This document shows, piece by piece, positions 42,459-52,659 of a stretch of 62,000 nucleotides of DNA. Every line of letters begins with the position of its first letter. The first letter of the stretch is position 1. Source of the DNA: Zygnema cylindricum (taxonomy: Eukaryota; Streptophyta; Zygnematophyceae; Zygnematales; Zygnemataceae); assembly GCA_037447655.1 (NCBI GenBank), contig JBBHKE010002999.1, positions 1 through 62,000 on the forward strand, read 5' to 3'. Below the pieces are notes generated by a model that did not search any database, had not been told where the DNA came from, and saw only the letters and a list, made by a program, of their open reading frames with translations. A program made the translations under genes and the position numbers.

Positions 42459-42947
42459 ATAGCGTCACGCGGTGCCACGTGGCGCCACATTATTTGATAC
42501 CGGAGAAGATGGGAGGAGGAACCATGGCTTCCGATATGACAAGTGTCACCTTGTAGACCTTGTCGTACAATAGTTGTACAATAAGTACATCGCCCATTGT
42601 ACCTTCTTGTACTTTATAGTGTTCCTATTGGACTAGGGTTTAATAGTAGGTAGTCGTGAGTAGGCAGACCGAGACTTAGTAATATTTAGGTACCTTCTCT
42701 CTAAGAGAGCTTGTAACTATAAAGGTCATCTTTGACCAGCCATAACTTACTGCTCGGGTGAGCAAATTCAGTGATTCTTTTTGCGTTTGACTCAGGGGAG
42801 TCTTGTCCTCACAAGGGTGAGAGTGGTTAGAATATTTGTGTGCCTGGGCGGCGCTTATTCAGCGGGAAAGTAGAAGGGGCAAATATTATCCTAGAGGCTT
42901 TACATAGGCTGCTCATTCTGTGGGTCAATGGAGACCACAAAATTTCA
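42459..42947 (+). repeat. El-5 5' LTR, truncated (right arm from 42489)
   Basis: It matches the El-5 3' LTR from 49000 (ATAGCGTCACGCGGTG) onward and ends ATGGAGACCACAAAATTTCA at the primer-binding site. Its first ~400 bp, known from 48599-48999, are replaced by the inverted arm. TATAAAG is at 42718-42724 and the hairpin module at 42789-42853 (GACTC-AGGG-GAGTC, CTCAC-AAGG-GTGAG, GTGCC/GGCGC-type). Confidence 0.9.
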
Positions 42948-43786
42948 GGTTATGGGCCCACCCTCTAGGGTGCCCATATTTGATGGATCAGAATTTCTTT
43001 ATTTAGAAATGATGATGGAGGGAGAACGATTTGAGAAGCATTTATGGGGCATAGTGTCTGGACAAATTCGATGCCCACCTCTACCTGGGTTTGGAGGGAC
43101 ACATTTTTCTGGCACCTCCGCCTCTACAGTTGGTAGAACAGTTGCCACCATCACCGAGGATGAAGATGAGGAAGGAGAGGATATTGTCATGGAAGGAGAA
43201 AAGGGAGCAGTTACAACTCAAGTGACACCATTGCCGAAGGCGATATCGGCAGCAGCACCACCAAAAACAGCGACAAGGGTTCACACCAAAAGATCAGAGT
43301 ATGAAAAGTGGAACTACAAAGACAAGGTTGCTAAGCTCTTAATTCTTAAAAGTGTAGCAAAGGGCATTGCCATTCCCCTTATGTATGTCCAATCTTCATC
43401 TCAGATTTGGATATCACTAGTTAACAAATATAAGAGTGGATCATTGCAGTAACAACAGTTGGCCGAAAATAAGATTGCAGCTTATACTTATAAAGGAGGA
43501 ATTATGAATAATTATTGCAATGATTTAGGAGCATTATTTGGAGAGTTAGAGAGTGCAGGTAACTCATGGTTCGAGAGACAAAGAGTGAACACATTAATGA
43601 TGAAACTACCTGAAGAGTATGAGAATATCATTAACCGATTGCAGAACATGAAGATAGCAATTGGAATTGGGATGACACAGTGGGAATGATTTTAGTGAAA
43701 GAAATTACCATAGAGCCTAGGAGAGGGAGTCCAAGTGTTCAAGCATTGTCAGCAAGACCTGATTGGCGGAAGCGTGATGAGGAGAG
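42928..43786 (+). pseudogene. El-5 gag, first part
   Basis: Starts in the LTR: METTKFQVMGPPSRVPIFDGSEFLYLEMMMEGERFEK. It continues to SGSLQ and TAA (43450-43452), where a CAA glutamine is likely ancestral, then QQLAENKIAAYTYKGGIMNNYCNDLGALFGELESAG in the same frame. A shift near 43660 precedes GMILVKEITIEPRRGSPSVQALSARPDWRKRDEE. A solo LTR splits the gene at 43787. Confidence 0.85.
42948..42962 (+). promoter_or_regulatory. Primer-binding site of El-5
   Basis: GGTTATGGGCCCACC directly after the LTR, identical to El-3. Confidence 0.8.
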
Positions 43787-43854
43787 TGTTGATATTTGGG
43801 TATTTTCTAGGTCTGTATTAGGATAGAAAAAGAGCTGAGGCGGTCTGCCTCTAA

Positions 43855-43908
43855 CTCCCCTATCCAAGCCCCCACACTTGTTGTAGTCACTGAAGGCTGG
43901 ATAGGGAG
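43855..43908 (+). promoter_or_regulatory. U3 hairpin of solo LTR
   Basis: CTCCCCTATCCAAGCC pairs with GGCTGGATAGGGAG around CACACTTGTTGTAGTCACTG. Confidence 0.65.
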
Positions 43909-43986
43909 CTAGAGCCATGGCTGCCTAGGCTCTCTAGAGAAGACAGGGGGAGAATTAGACTTACCAAAAGTAGGCTGCCGGACGCA

Positions 43987-44044
43987 GGAATTGATCCTGG
44001 TACCTGCCGTCCGTCAATCGGCAGTAGCCGTTAGCTCTAGCCGT
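43987..44044 (-). other. Antisense tRNA-like module in solo LTR
   Basis: Minus strand: A-box-like CGGCTAGAGCTAACGG and B-box-like GGATCAATTCC. Same relative orientation as in all other LTRs of the family. Confidence 0.45.
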
Positions 44045-44656
44045 TAAGTCTAAGAATGATATTACGATATATAAGGTTTGATAAATATATAAATCTTTGT
44101 ATGTAGATAAATCCGTTTAACGGCTTATAGATACTTTGTACATAGATACAGTTTCATTTAGTACGAAGTACGGTATGGGGACAGAACGGATACCGCGCAT
44201 TTGTTTCGATAGCGAAACGAATACCGCGCGTCGAATTTCAGCGGCTAGGATTATAGCCGGTTTTGATCGGACGGCCGCGATAGGCGCCGCGATCACGGAA
44301 ATGTACTTTTGGCGTTTTACGGTCTTTGCCACGTCAGATAACACGTGGCGTAATAACATTGGATTACGGGAATTCCGGAGATTACAGGAACTAATCCTGA
44401 TTTGACACGTGTCGACATTTTGGCCATGTCGTACAATGGCCGTACAGAAAGTACACCGGCACCTGTACTTTTCTGTACGATACAGTAATTTGATTGGTGC
44501 CGTACTTCAGTAGATAGAGTTTTAGAGAGGGAATAGGACTTAGAAAATTTTGGGTAGTCAGCTGCCTCTCCCAGAGAGCACTCTGTATAAATGGCAAACT
44601 TTGGCCAGCCATATCTATCAATTTACTTGACCATTTTCAGTGATTCTTTTTGCTGC

Positions 44657-44723
44657 GGACTCAGGGGAGTCTAGGCTACACAGGGGTGTAGTCGGTCAGA
44701 TTTTTTGTCTGCCAGGGTGGCTG
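44657..44723 (+). promoter_or_regulatory. Three-hairpin leader module of solo LTR
   Basis: A GGACTC-AGGG-GAGTCT, B CTACAC-AGGG-GTGTAG (perfect), C CTGCC-AGGGT-GGCTG. Starts 71 nt after TATAAA. Confidence 0.7.
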
Positions 44724-44961
44724 TATTTCTAAGGGAAAGTCAAAGTGGGTGAATGTGTCCAAATCTCATATTCTAACTTTGCATTCTGTGGTGGAACTGA
44801 GCACACAGAAAGTGTTATTTCACAGGGGTGAATCTATATTGGGGTTCTGACTGTCAAGGGGTCAGTCACTTGGGTTTATATTAACTTGGAGTCGGCACTA
44901 TCTAGATTAGCTTCTTTTGGATCTGCATACTCTGAGGGCCAATGGAGGTCTCAGAGTTTCA

Positions 44962-46154
44962 GAGAGAGGGAAAGATCCTTATCGAAACTTTGGTGGAAGA
45001 GGACAAGGAGGTGGCAGATTTGATAGACAGGGGAGAGGAACTTCTCGAGGAGGATTATGTCACTTTTGCAAGAAACCGGGACACTATATGGCAGATTGTG
45101 TCAGACTTGCAGATCTTCGACTGAAAGATGGTCAAGGAACCTCAAAGGACGGAGGAAAGAAAAAGGCTTTCCTGACTCAAGTTCTTGATGAGGAAGTGGA
45201 AGAAAAAACTGAACCTGAAGAGGTGCTTGAGGAGCTTCTCCTTAATCCGAAAAACACTGAAAAGCATGTCGAAATTCCACGGAGACAAAAGTGTGCTTTC
45301 GGAGGTAAGAGGGATCCACCCGAGGATGGGTGGATCATAGACTCAGGGGCTTCAATGCATATGTGCAAAGATAAGCGGTGGTTCACTAAACTGAAAAGAT
45401 CCCAACAGTTGAGATAGAGTACGGAGATGGTAGAGTAAAAACCACAAGTCTTGTTGGAACTGTTGACTTGAAGGTTCTAGTTGATGGAAAGGCCTCAATT
45501 GTAACATTCTCAGACGTTTTTTACATTCCACATCTTAGCAAGAACCTAGTCTCAACAGCTGTCCTAGATGAAAAGGAGTTTGAAACAAGAACTAGGAAAG
45601 GAATCTTCACATTAAGCTTTGATAATGAGGTTTATTTCATAGCTCACAAGGGCAGTCAAGGAATGTTCAGAATTGTTCTTTGCAATGAAAAGAGTGTTCT
45701 CTACTCCTGTGCAAATGAGATGATGCTTTGGCATAAAAGGTTGGGGCATGTGCATCTAGATAGATTAAAGTAAATGAAGAAAAAGGGAATAGTGGAGGGT
45801 ATTACTTTTGAGGATGATGAGACCTTTGATGATTGTAGTGGATGTGCCCAAGGGAAGATTCATAAACTTCCATTTCCAAAGGCAACCACACTTAGGAGAG
45901 AAAAAGTATTAGATCTAGTTCACACCGATGTTTGGGGACCTGCTATGTATGCTTCACATGGGGGGAAGAGATGGATGTTAACCATCACAGATGATTGGTC
46001 TAGATACACGAAGGTATACTTTTTCAGACATAAGTCAGAGGTATTAAGATGTTTCAAAGAGTATAAAGTATGGAGTGAAAAATTACATGAAACCTCAATA
46101 AAAGAGATAAGAAGTGATAATGGGAAAGAATACACCTCAAGGGAATTTGAATAA
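44962..46154 (+). pseudogene. El-5 gag end, protease and integrase
   Basis: Zinc knuckle LCHFCKKPGHYMADC (~45055-45100), protease WIIDSGASMHMCKDKRW with an intact DSGA, a frameshift near 45410, LKVLVDGKASIVTFSDVFYIPHLSKNLVSTAVLD, the zinc domain WHKRLGHVHLDRL with a TAA at 45772-45774, CSGCAQGKIHKLPF, integrase HTDVWGP and RSDNGKEYTS. A TAA at 46152-46154 ends this piece. Confidence 0.85.
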
Positions 46155-46950
46155 TATCTTAAAGAAGAAGGAATTCATCATGAGAAAAATGTTCCCTATA
46201 ATCTGGAGCAAAATGGAGAAGCAGAAAGAGTGAATAGAACTTTAGGAGATATGTCTAGAAGTATGTTAACTGATAAGAGGATAGGGTTGCAATTTTGGGC
46301 GGAGTCTATGAACTATGCTAATTTCATAAAAAATAGAGTCATAACTTCAGCAAATAAAAAAGAAACTCCGTATGAGAGGTGGAAAGGAAGAAAGCCTGAT
46401 TTGTCTAGTTTGAGAGTGTTCGGAAGTCAAGTCTAAAGTTTGGATTCCGATAAGACTAAATGGAAGTTAGAGCGGAGAGGGAAGCCAGGATATCTTGTAG
46501 GATATGATGAGAGCACAAAAGGATACCGAGTGTATGACTAGAAAAAGAGAGATATAATTTTAGTAAAACATATAGTGGTGATAAATGAAGAGAAAGAGAT
46601 ATAATTTTAGTAAAACATATAGTGGTGATAAATGAAGAGAAGTCCATTGATCCATTCAAATATAATAAGGAAGTCAAAATCAGATTTGAAACAGATCAGT
46701 TTTCTGACTTTGATTTTGAAAATGAAGAGAAGGAAGAGGGAGAAAAAAAAAATTTGCAGATCTACCAAAGGAGAAGGAGGAAAGGACAACATCCGAGGCA
46801 ACGCCACAAATTGAAGTGGAAACCGATGAGCAACTTGATGAGACACCGAAATTGGAAGATAGGAGAGCTGAAAATCTCCCTAAACGAAACCCAAGGATGC
46901 CTTCCATACCGGCGTCCGATTTTTGAATGGGGAAGAAGAAGTAGTAAACG
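46155..46950 (+). pseudogene. El-5 integrase end and linker
   Basis: NVPYNLEQNGEAERVNRTLGDMSRSML carries the catalytic Glu, though GVAE has become GEAE. Stops follow at GSQV and at VYD. A 47-bp tandem duplication (46549-46595 and 46596-46642) repeats the ILVKHIVVINEE codons. An acidic linker leads to RSSKRLQERQ. Confidence 0.8.
46549..46642. repeat. 47-bp tandem duplication in El-5 integrase
   Basis: GAGATATAATTTTAGTAAAA followed by CATATAGTGGTGATAAATGAAGA occurs twice in a row, nearly without change, so it is recent. Confidence 0.95.
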
Positions 46951-48588
46951 ACTTCAAGAAAGACAAGTAAATAACCAACTCACAAAGATGTCTCACCCAG
47001 ATGAACCTCAAACATACTTAGAGGCCATAAACACTCCAGAAAGTAGCTGGTGGATCACAGCTATAAATGAAGAAATGGCCTCTATCAAGGAAGCCAATAC
47101 ATGGGAGTTGGTAGATTGTACACCGGACCGAAAACCGATCGGATGTAAGTGGGTGTTTAAACTTATTTTAAACCCGGATAATACCATTGAGAGGTACAAA
47201 GTTAGGTTAGTTGCAAAAGGTTATACTCAGAAAGAAGGGATAGACTACGAAGAAACCTTTGCACCTGTAGTCAGATTTCCTTCTGTTAGAATCCTTTTAA
47301 GTATAGCCGCAGCGGAGGATATGGAAATCCACCAGATGGATATTAAAATGACCTTTTTGCACGGAGAGTTGGAAGAAGAAATTTACATGAGGCAACCGGA
47401 AGGATTCGTGGAAAGTGGGGAAGAAAGCAAAGTTTGCAAACTGATAAAATCACTCTATGGGCTTAAGCAAGCCCCGCGACAGTGGAATATAAAGCTAGAC
47501 GAATTTCTGAACCGTTTGGGGTATATCAAAATTAGTTCAGATCACTCTATATATTTATTTGAGGATGAGAATGGAGTGATATTTATTACTATTTATGTGG
47601 ATGATTTGTTGGTGTTAAGCAAGTCCTTAGATAAAATTAACAAAATAAAACAGGATCTTAGAAGCAATTTTGATATGAAAGATCTCGGCGAAGCAAAGTA
47701 CATTTTGGGAATTCAGATGGAGAGAGATTAGAGGGAATATAATTATAAGACTCACTAAAAAAGAAGCAATCGGTAATATGCTAGAAAAATTTCAGATGGA
47801 AAAAGCAAACGAATGTACTCCTCCTATGGATTTGAAGAAAGTGTCTGAGGGGAGTGAAGAGAGAGGAATATTGATCATTAATGATGAGATGGATGAGATA
47901 GAAAGAAAATTTATGGAAAATATCCCTTATCAACAGATTGTAGGCAGTTTAATTTATTTTATGAACTGTACCCGTCCGGATATAGCTGCAGCTATAGGTG
48001 TCTTTAGTAGAAGTCTAAATGAACCAAGAAAGAGAGATTGGGAGGCTGCCAAAAGGGTGATGAGGTACCTGGTGACAAGGGAATTATGGTTACATTTGGG
48101 AGGGGAGCACACTGACATCACCACTTGGAGTGATGCCAGTTATGGAGATGTGCCTTTAAAGAGGTGTACGATTGCATGTGTTGCAAATTGGATCCGGTGC
48201 ATGTTGTTGGAGTAGCAAGCAACAAAAAGTAGTTGCTCAGTCAACTATGGAGGCTGAATACACGGCTTCATGTGCTGCCACCAAAAAATTAATGTGGGTT
48301 AAATCTCTTCTTGAAGAACTTGGGTTCATGAAGTCTGGAACTCAAAATGTTTTTTGTGATAATCAAGCTGCCATCTCTATTGCAGATAATCCGAAACATC
48401 ACTTCAAAGCTAAGCATATGGATATTAGACTAAGCTTTGTCAGAGAGAAGGTAGAAAATAAAATTATTAAACTGGTTCATAAAACTGATAGAGAAATGAT
48501 TGCAGACATGATGACAAAAGCAGTGCCTTCCCCTAAGTTGATTTATTGCAGAGAAAACTGTGGATTAAAATTGAAAAGTGACTAGGAA
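46951..48588 (+). pseudogene. El-5 reverse transcriptase and RNase H
   Basis: The long frame 46622-47731 has SHPDEPQTYLEAINTPESSWW, KWVFKLILNPDNTIERYKVR, HQMDIKMTFLHGELEEE and IYVDDLLVLSKSLDKINK, ending at ERD-stop. After a shift: 47778-48215 (QQIVGSLIYFMNCTRPDIAAAIG, WSDASYGD). After another shift: 48172-48585 (STMEAEYTASCAATKKLMWVKSLLEELG, DNQAAISIADNPKHHFKAKHMDIRLSF, ADMMTKAVPSPKLIYCRENCGLKLKSD). Only two or three breaks, so it is younger than El-3 pol. Confidence 0.9.
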
Positions 48589-48589
48589 T

Positions 48590-48598
48590 TAAGGGGAG
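48590..48598 (+). promoter_or_regulatory. Polypurine tract of El-5
   Basis: TAAGGGGAG directly before the LTR start TGTTG. Confidence 0.75.
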
Positions 48599-49136
48599 TG
48601 TTGAAAAGAGGTAATTAATAGTTCACTTCCCTATTTTAGTTTTGTTTTAAAGAAAGAGAGTGAGGATCAAAGGCGCGCCATGGCTGCCGCCATATTTAGA
48701 AAGTGGCAGTTTTTGCAGATAAGGGTATTTTGGATAAAATGATGCCTAGGTCTAGATTTGAACCTGTGACCTCTATATTCTTTGTAGCCTAACGCCTTAA
48801 CAATTAAGGCGTTACGAAACGATACATGTGACGGGTTTCATAAATATATAAACATTAACGAATTAGCTAATTAACAGCAGACTAACCAAAATGAGCAATT
48901 TCTGCATGTACGCGAATCTGAACCGTGTAAAATATGTTTTGATCGGACGGCCGGCATTATAGCCGCCACGCGAAGTGAGCTTTTCGGCGGCATACGGATA
49001 TAGCGTCACGCGGTGCCACGTGGCGCCACATTATTTGATACCGGAGAAGATGGGAGGAGGAACCATGGCTTCCGATATGACAGGTGTCACCTTGTAGACC
49101 TTATTGTACAACTATTGTACGACAAGGTCTACAAGG
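48599..49136 (+). repeat. El-5 3' LTR, truncated with a fold-back end
   Basis: Starts TGTTGAAAAGAGG. The first ~400 bp match the LTR fragment at 27730-28067 (inverse) and 49000-49102 match the 5' LTR from 42459. At 49103 the sequence turns round: 49103-49136 is the reverse complement of the LTR segment that should follow, making a 13-bp stem CCTTGTAGACCTT/AAGGTCTACAAGG. The remaining ~390 bp are missing. The antisense tRNA-like module is at 48754-48805. Confidence 0.85.
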
Positions 49137-49627
49137 GTTTTTTAGGGTTTGGTTATTTCATTATTCTAATAAACATTTATTTCGATGACGTAAGCAACAA
49201 CATGTCCATTCCCTTTACAAAAAAAGTTATATTGAGACTATTTTCAGTGTTTTGAATATTTGTCAAAAAAATTGGGAACAAAAAATCATGGTTAATTTTC
49301 AGGGAGATTGTCCTTTTCTCATATTGAAAGGAAGGAAACTGGACATCCAAAATCGATAAAATATTTACAGAATTCAATTTTCATATTTTGATTTGCATAT
49401 TTCCATATGGAAATATACAATTTTAATAAAAAAAAACCCTAAATAACACAATTTACTATTTTCTGTATTTGTGAACTATTTCTTAATTTGCAAATCCGTG
49501 AACTTTGGTGTGAACTTTTAACGGACCTCTTAAATGTTTTCTTCACACGTGAAAAATCCAAAAAATTGCCATTCAGTTCATCGTAGGATTAGAAAATGAC
49601 GACTTCCAAAAAAAAAAAAAAAAATGA
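49137..49627. other. AT-rich non-coding DNA
   Basis: No gene. It starts GTTTTTTAGGGTTTGG and near 49430 has an inverted AAAAAACCCTAAATAA, a weak inverted pair that might bound an element. Confidence 0.4.
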
Positions 49628-49832
49628 CACCTTGGATCGCTATTAGTGTCGATGTTTTTTTGCCACTTAAACCATACACACATATCCAATCTTCGATTGG
49701 GGGGGCCAATCGGAAGGTGTGAATCTCAGTTTTTAATCGCAACCGTCGGATTAACAATCCGACAAGTGTGGATGGAGAAAAGAATTTTTTAAGTGGCGAA
49801 AAAAACAGTAACACTATTAGCGATATTCGGTG
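49628..49832. mobile_element. CACC-type MITE, copy B (205 bp)
   Basis: Left end CACC-TTGG-ATCGCTATTAGTGT, right end inverted CACC-GAAT-ATCGCTAATAGTGT; both continue TGTTTTTTT-GCCACTTAAA. A TA follows the right end. Confidence 0.75.
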
Positions 49833-51123
49833 TACTAGCAACGAATGTGGCAACAAATGAAGAAGATAATGTAGGAAACAAATAATTATTATTATTTAAA
49901 AAAAGAAAAAAACAAAAGTTTTCTTACTGATAGGCTCCAAATCATTGGCTGTCGAATATAGCACACAGAAACTATAGCTTACACGCGCGAAAAGGAATGG
50001 AAACGTTATATACTGTGAGTCCATACTGTATGCTCCTTATAAGGCTTTTTCGAAAAAACACGAAACATTAAATATTGTTAGCCCGTACTGTATCCGCTCC
50101 TTCTACGGCTTTTTGGAAAAGGACAAGTAGTCCCATATATTGTAAGCCCGTACTATATGTTCCTTATACGGATATTTCATATTTGGAAAAGGGCAAGAAA
50201 CGCTATGTACTATGAGCTCGTACTAAATGCTCCTTGTACTGCTTTTTCGGATTAAATAGGCGTATAGTAGGGGATAACGGTTTACACTTTTTGCATAGTT
50301 GTTCAAAACGCATTTTACGCACGATTCAAACGCGCGTACAATACGTAGAAACTGGAGAGGTCGATTTGAAAAAATTGTAAAAATCGTTAAAGAATTTATG
50401 TTCGTACAATTTCGTACATGTTAAAAAATTGAATTGAACATGTACCGCAGTTTGTACGCCTACCGTTAAACGAGCGGTAGGATTTTTTTATTATTTATAT
50501 AACTATCACAGCCAGGGTATTTATCGGAAAATTTACATCAATTGGTTTCCGATCTTTTTTCTCAGAGTATCGGCAGAATCTGTGGATAACGCTCCTTTTT
50601 TGACAGAATAATATTGCCGTGGCGTCAGTAATGGCGTCTTCCTTCAAGATTCGCGTTCAAGTTTTCATGGCGGCTTCATTTCAAAAATTTGAAGAAGATG
50701 TCCGTACACATTTTGAACTTACGGCGCGCAAATAGTGTGACGCCCAACGTCTCTTTTTGAAATTGTCCGTAGATGTACAATAAAATTCCGTACGTATCCG
50801 TGAACATTCTGTTCAGTTTACATAACAGAAAGTACCGATACGTGCATCGTATCTTTTCGTCAACTTCCATATAATTCCTGTATTAAACCGTACAGTTACC
50901 GTAATTTGTCTATAGGTTGCCGTAAATTGTCCGTTTCAGTTTACAGTAGACGTTTTTTTGCGATTTTTTCAAAAGTCACGTACAATACGTAGAAACTGGA
51001 AAATGGGAAAAAATCGCGCAATTTGAACAACTAGAACTTTTTGTCTTTTTCCAAAAAAATCGCACATTTCAACTATTTAACAAGGGAATTGCTAATCGCA
51101 GAGACGATTTTTGCTGCGCGCAG
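49833..51123. other. Non-coding DNA with a ~70-bp tandem repeat
   Basis: 50010-50255 holds about four degenerate units based on GCCCGTACT-TATGCTCCTT then TACGGCTTTTTCGGAAAAGG. CGTACAATACGTAGAAACTG occurs at ~50336 and ~50979, and TAGTTGTTCAAA (~50297) is inverted at ~51033, perhaps ends of a further element. No coding evidence. Confidence 0.5.
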
Positions 51124-51367
51124 GTAGTTGTCAGAAATTGTACATTTGAAGTACAATTTCGTACAAGCTACGAACCTTTAATTTCAGATCTGACGGTCAA
51201 TCCGTCGAACAACTTTGACTGGCGGATTATTGTACCGGCGGTTAAAAAAGTGTCGCGCTTGCAAACGTCGACCGTCATAAAAAAAAAAAAAAATCACACG
51301 GCCAGCGCAGTTTTACTGTAACCAAACTGCGGCAGCCACATATAAATAAAATGGCTGCGCGCAGGTA

Positions 51368-51584
51368 CACCGCGCATCGTTATTAGTGTTATTAACTCTA
51401 ATTTGGGTTCTTAAAATCTTGATTTTTTCCCGCAATTAGTATACATGATTTTCGAAATTAAATTAGCAACTCTATTTAAGGACGTGGACCATAATCTGCC
51501 ACGTTTCTGGCACTAAATTAGAATCAATAACACTATTTTTTTTTTACGCTATTTAAACTTTGACACTAATAACGATGCGCGGTG
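51368..51584. mobile_element. CACC-type MITE, copy C (217 bp)
   Basis: Both ends read CACCGCGCATCGTTATTAGT inward. TA flanks each side. The right arm of the fold-back element supplies the empty site GCGCGCAGGTAGTTTA, where this copy reads GCGCGCAGGTA-MITE-TAGTTTA, which proves insertion at a TA with duplication. Confidence 0.95.
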
Positions 51585-51826
51585 TAGTTTATCACTTCAC
51601 GTTAGCCGCAAAAATGAAATCAACTCGTTGTCACGTCCACCGTGGACGTGACGACGTGTCATTTTAGTTTCATCGATATTTATACGCGGGTAGTCGGGTA
51701 CGCATTTTTATTTTGTACGAAGTTTATTTGGTTTCGTGCGAGTTTACACATGTTGTACGTCGTCCTTTAATATGTGTCCAAGTTCAATGTAACGGTTTGC
51801 GAGTTGATTTCATTTTTGCAGTAAAC

Positions 51827-52659
51827 CATAGTTAAAAAGTAGGTGGCCGTACGCCCATACAATATGCATATTGTACGCAAAACATACAATATGCCCTTAA
51901 GACCCATATTGTATTAGCCGCAAAATGAAATAAAATAGGAACATGGTTGAGTTGCACATCGTTCGATAGAGAATTAAAAGACATGTCTAAATTTTGAAAA
52001 AAAATCGGACAAAAAAAATTATTTCTGTGAGTTTTGAGGGACTTTTTATTTAAACCGTCAGATTTGGACGATCGGACGGTTTCTGATCAAAGTAGGCGAT
52101 TTAAAAAGATCACATGAAAAGCCCATAACACAATTTACGAAAGGACAATCTGTCATATTAGCGTCTGCAATTTTGAGGGCCACACTAAATAAAGCCTCAA
52201 ATTGACCAACCAGACACCATCGGACGATAAAAAAAAAAAATACCACAGTGCCAAAAAATTTACCAAAACCTACGGACCAACCCCGTTGGTGGCTGCAAAA
52301 CAACTTTCCGAAAAAGCTATAAACTGTCCATACTCTCTCTCGTCGCACTCTCACCGCTCTCCACCGCGCTCATTTTAACTCCATCGCAATTATTTCAAAA
52401 TTTTGTTTGGTTGCCCGTCCGCGTTTTATTTTTTTTCCCGGCTTTTTTCCCACGGAATGTCATCCTACGCCGTGTCAGTTCGCTAAAAAAATTCGTCCGG
52501 CAGCGTGCGCTGTACTTTGATCTTACGTCAGATTCGGACGTTCGTAAAGGAGTGTGCACGACGCACACAAATACAGTATGCCTACGTTGCGCGAGTTTTG
52601 TGCAAAGTTTTGTGCGCCTACCAAAGGCCTACCATAAAAAAGCCTACTTTTGAACTATG
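51827..52659. mobile_element. hAT-like element, copy 2 (833 bp)
   Basis: TIRs CATAGTTAAAAAGTAGGTG and inverted CATAGTTCAAAAGTAGGC match the MITE at 20382. Flanks CAGTAAAC (51819-51826) and TAGTAAAC (52660-52667) form an 8-bp duplication with one mismatch. An 80-codon ORF (52411-52653) has no known domain. It is non-autonomous. Confidence 0.8.

Larger units (their letters stand above)
43787..44961 (+). repeat. Solo LTR (1175 bp) inside El-5 gag
   Basis: Starts TGTTGATATTTGGG and ends ATGGAGGTCTCAGAGTTTCA. GAGAG flanks both sides (43782-43786 and 44962-44966). Removing it restores gag reading RDEERGKDPYRN. It carries the U3 hairpin (43855-43908), antisense tRNA-like module (43987-44044), TATAAA (44586-44591) and the three hairpins (44657-44723). 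No internal region is left, as expected after LTR-LTR recombination. Confidence 0.95.

Noticed and set aside
49137-49448. Telomere-like TTTAGGG sequence
   Set aside because: Only one or two units at each end of an AT-rich stretch; no array.
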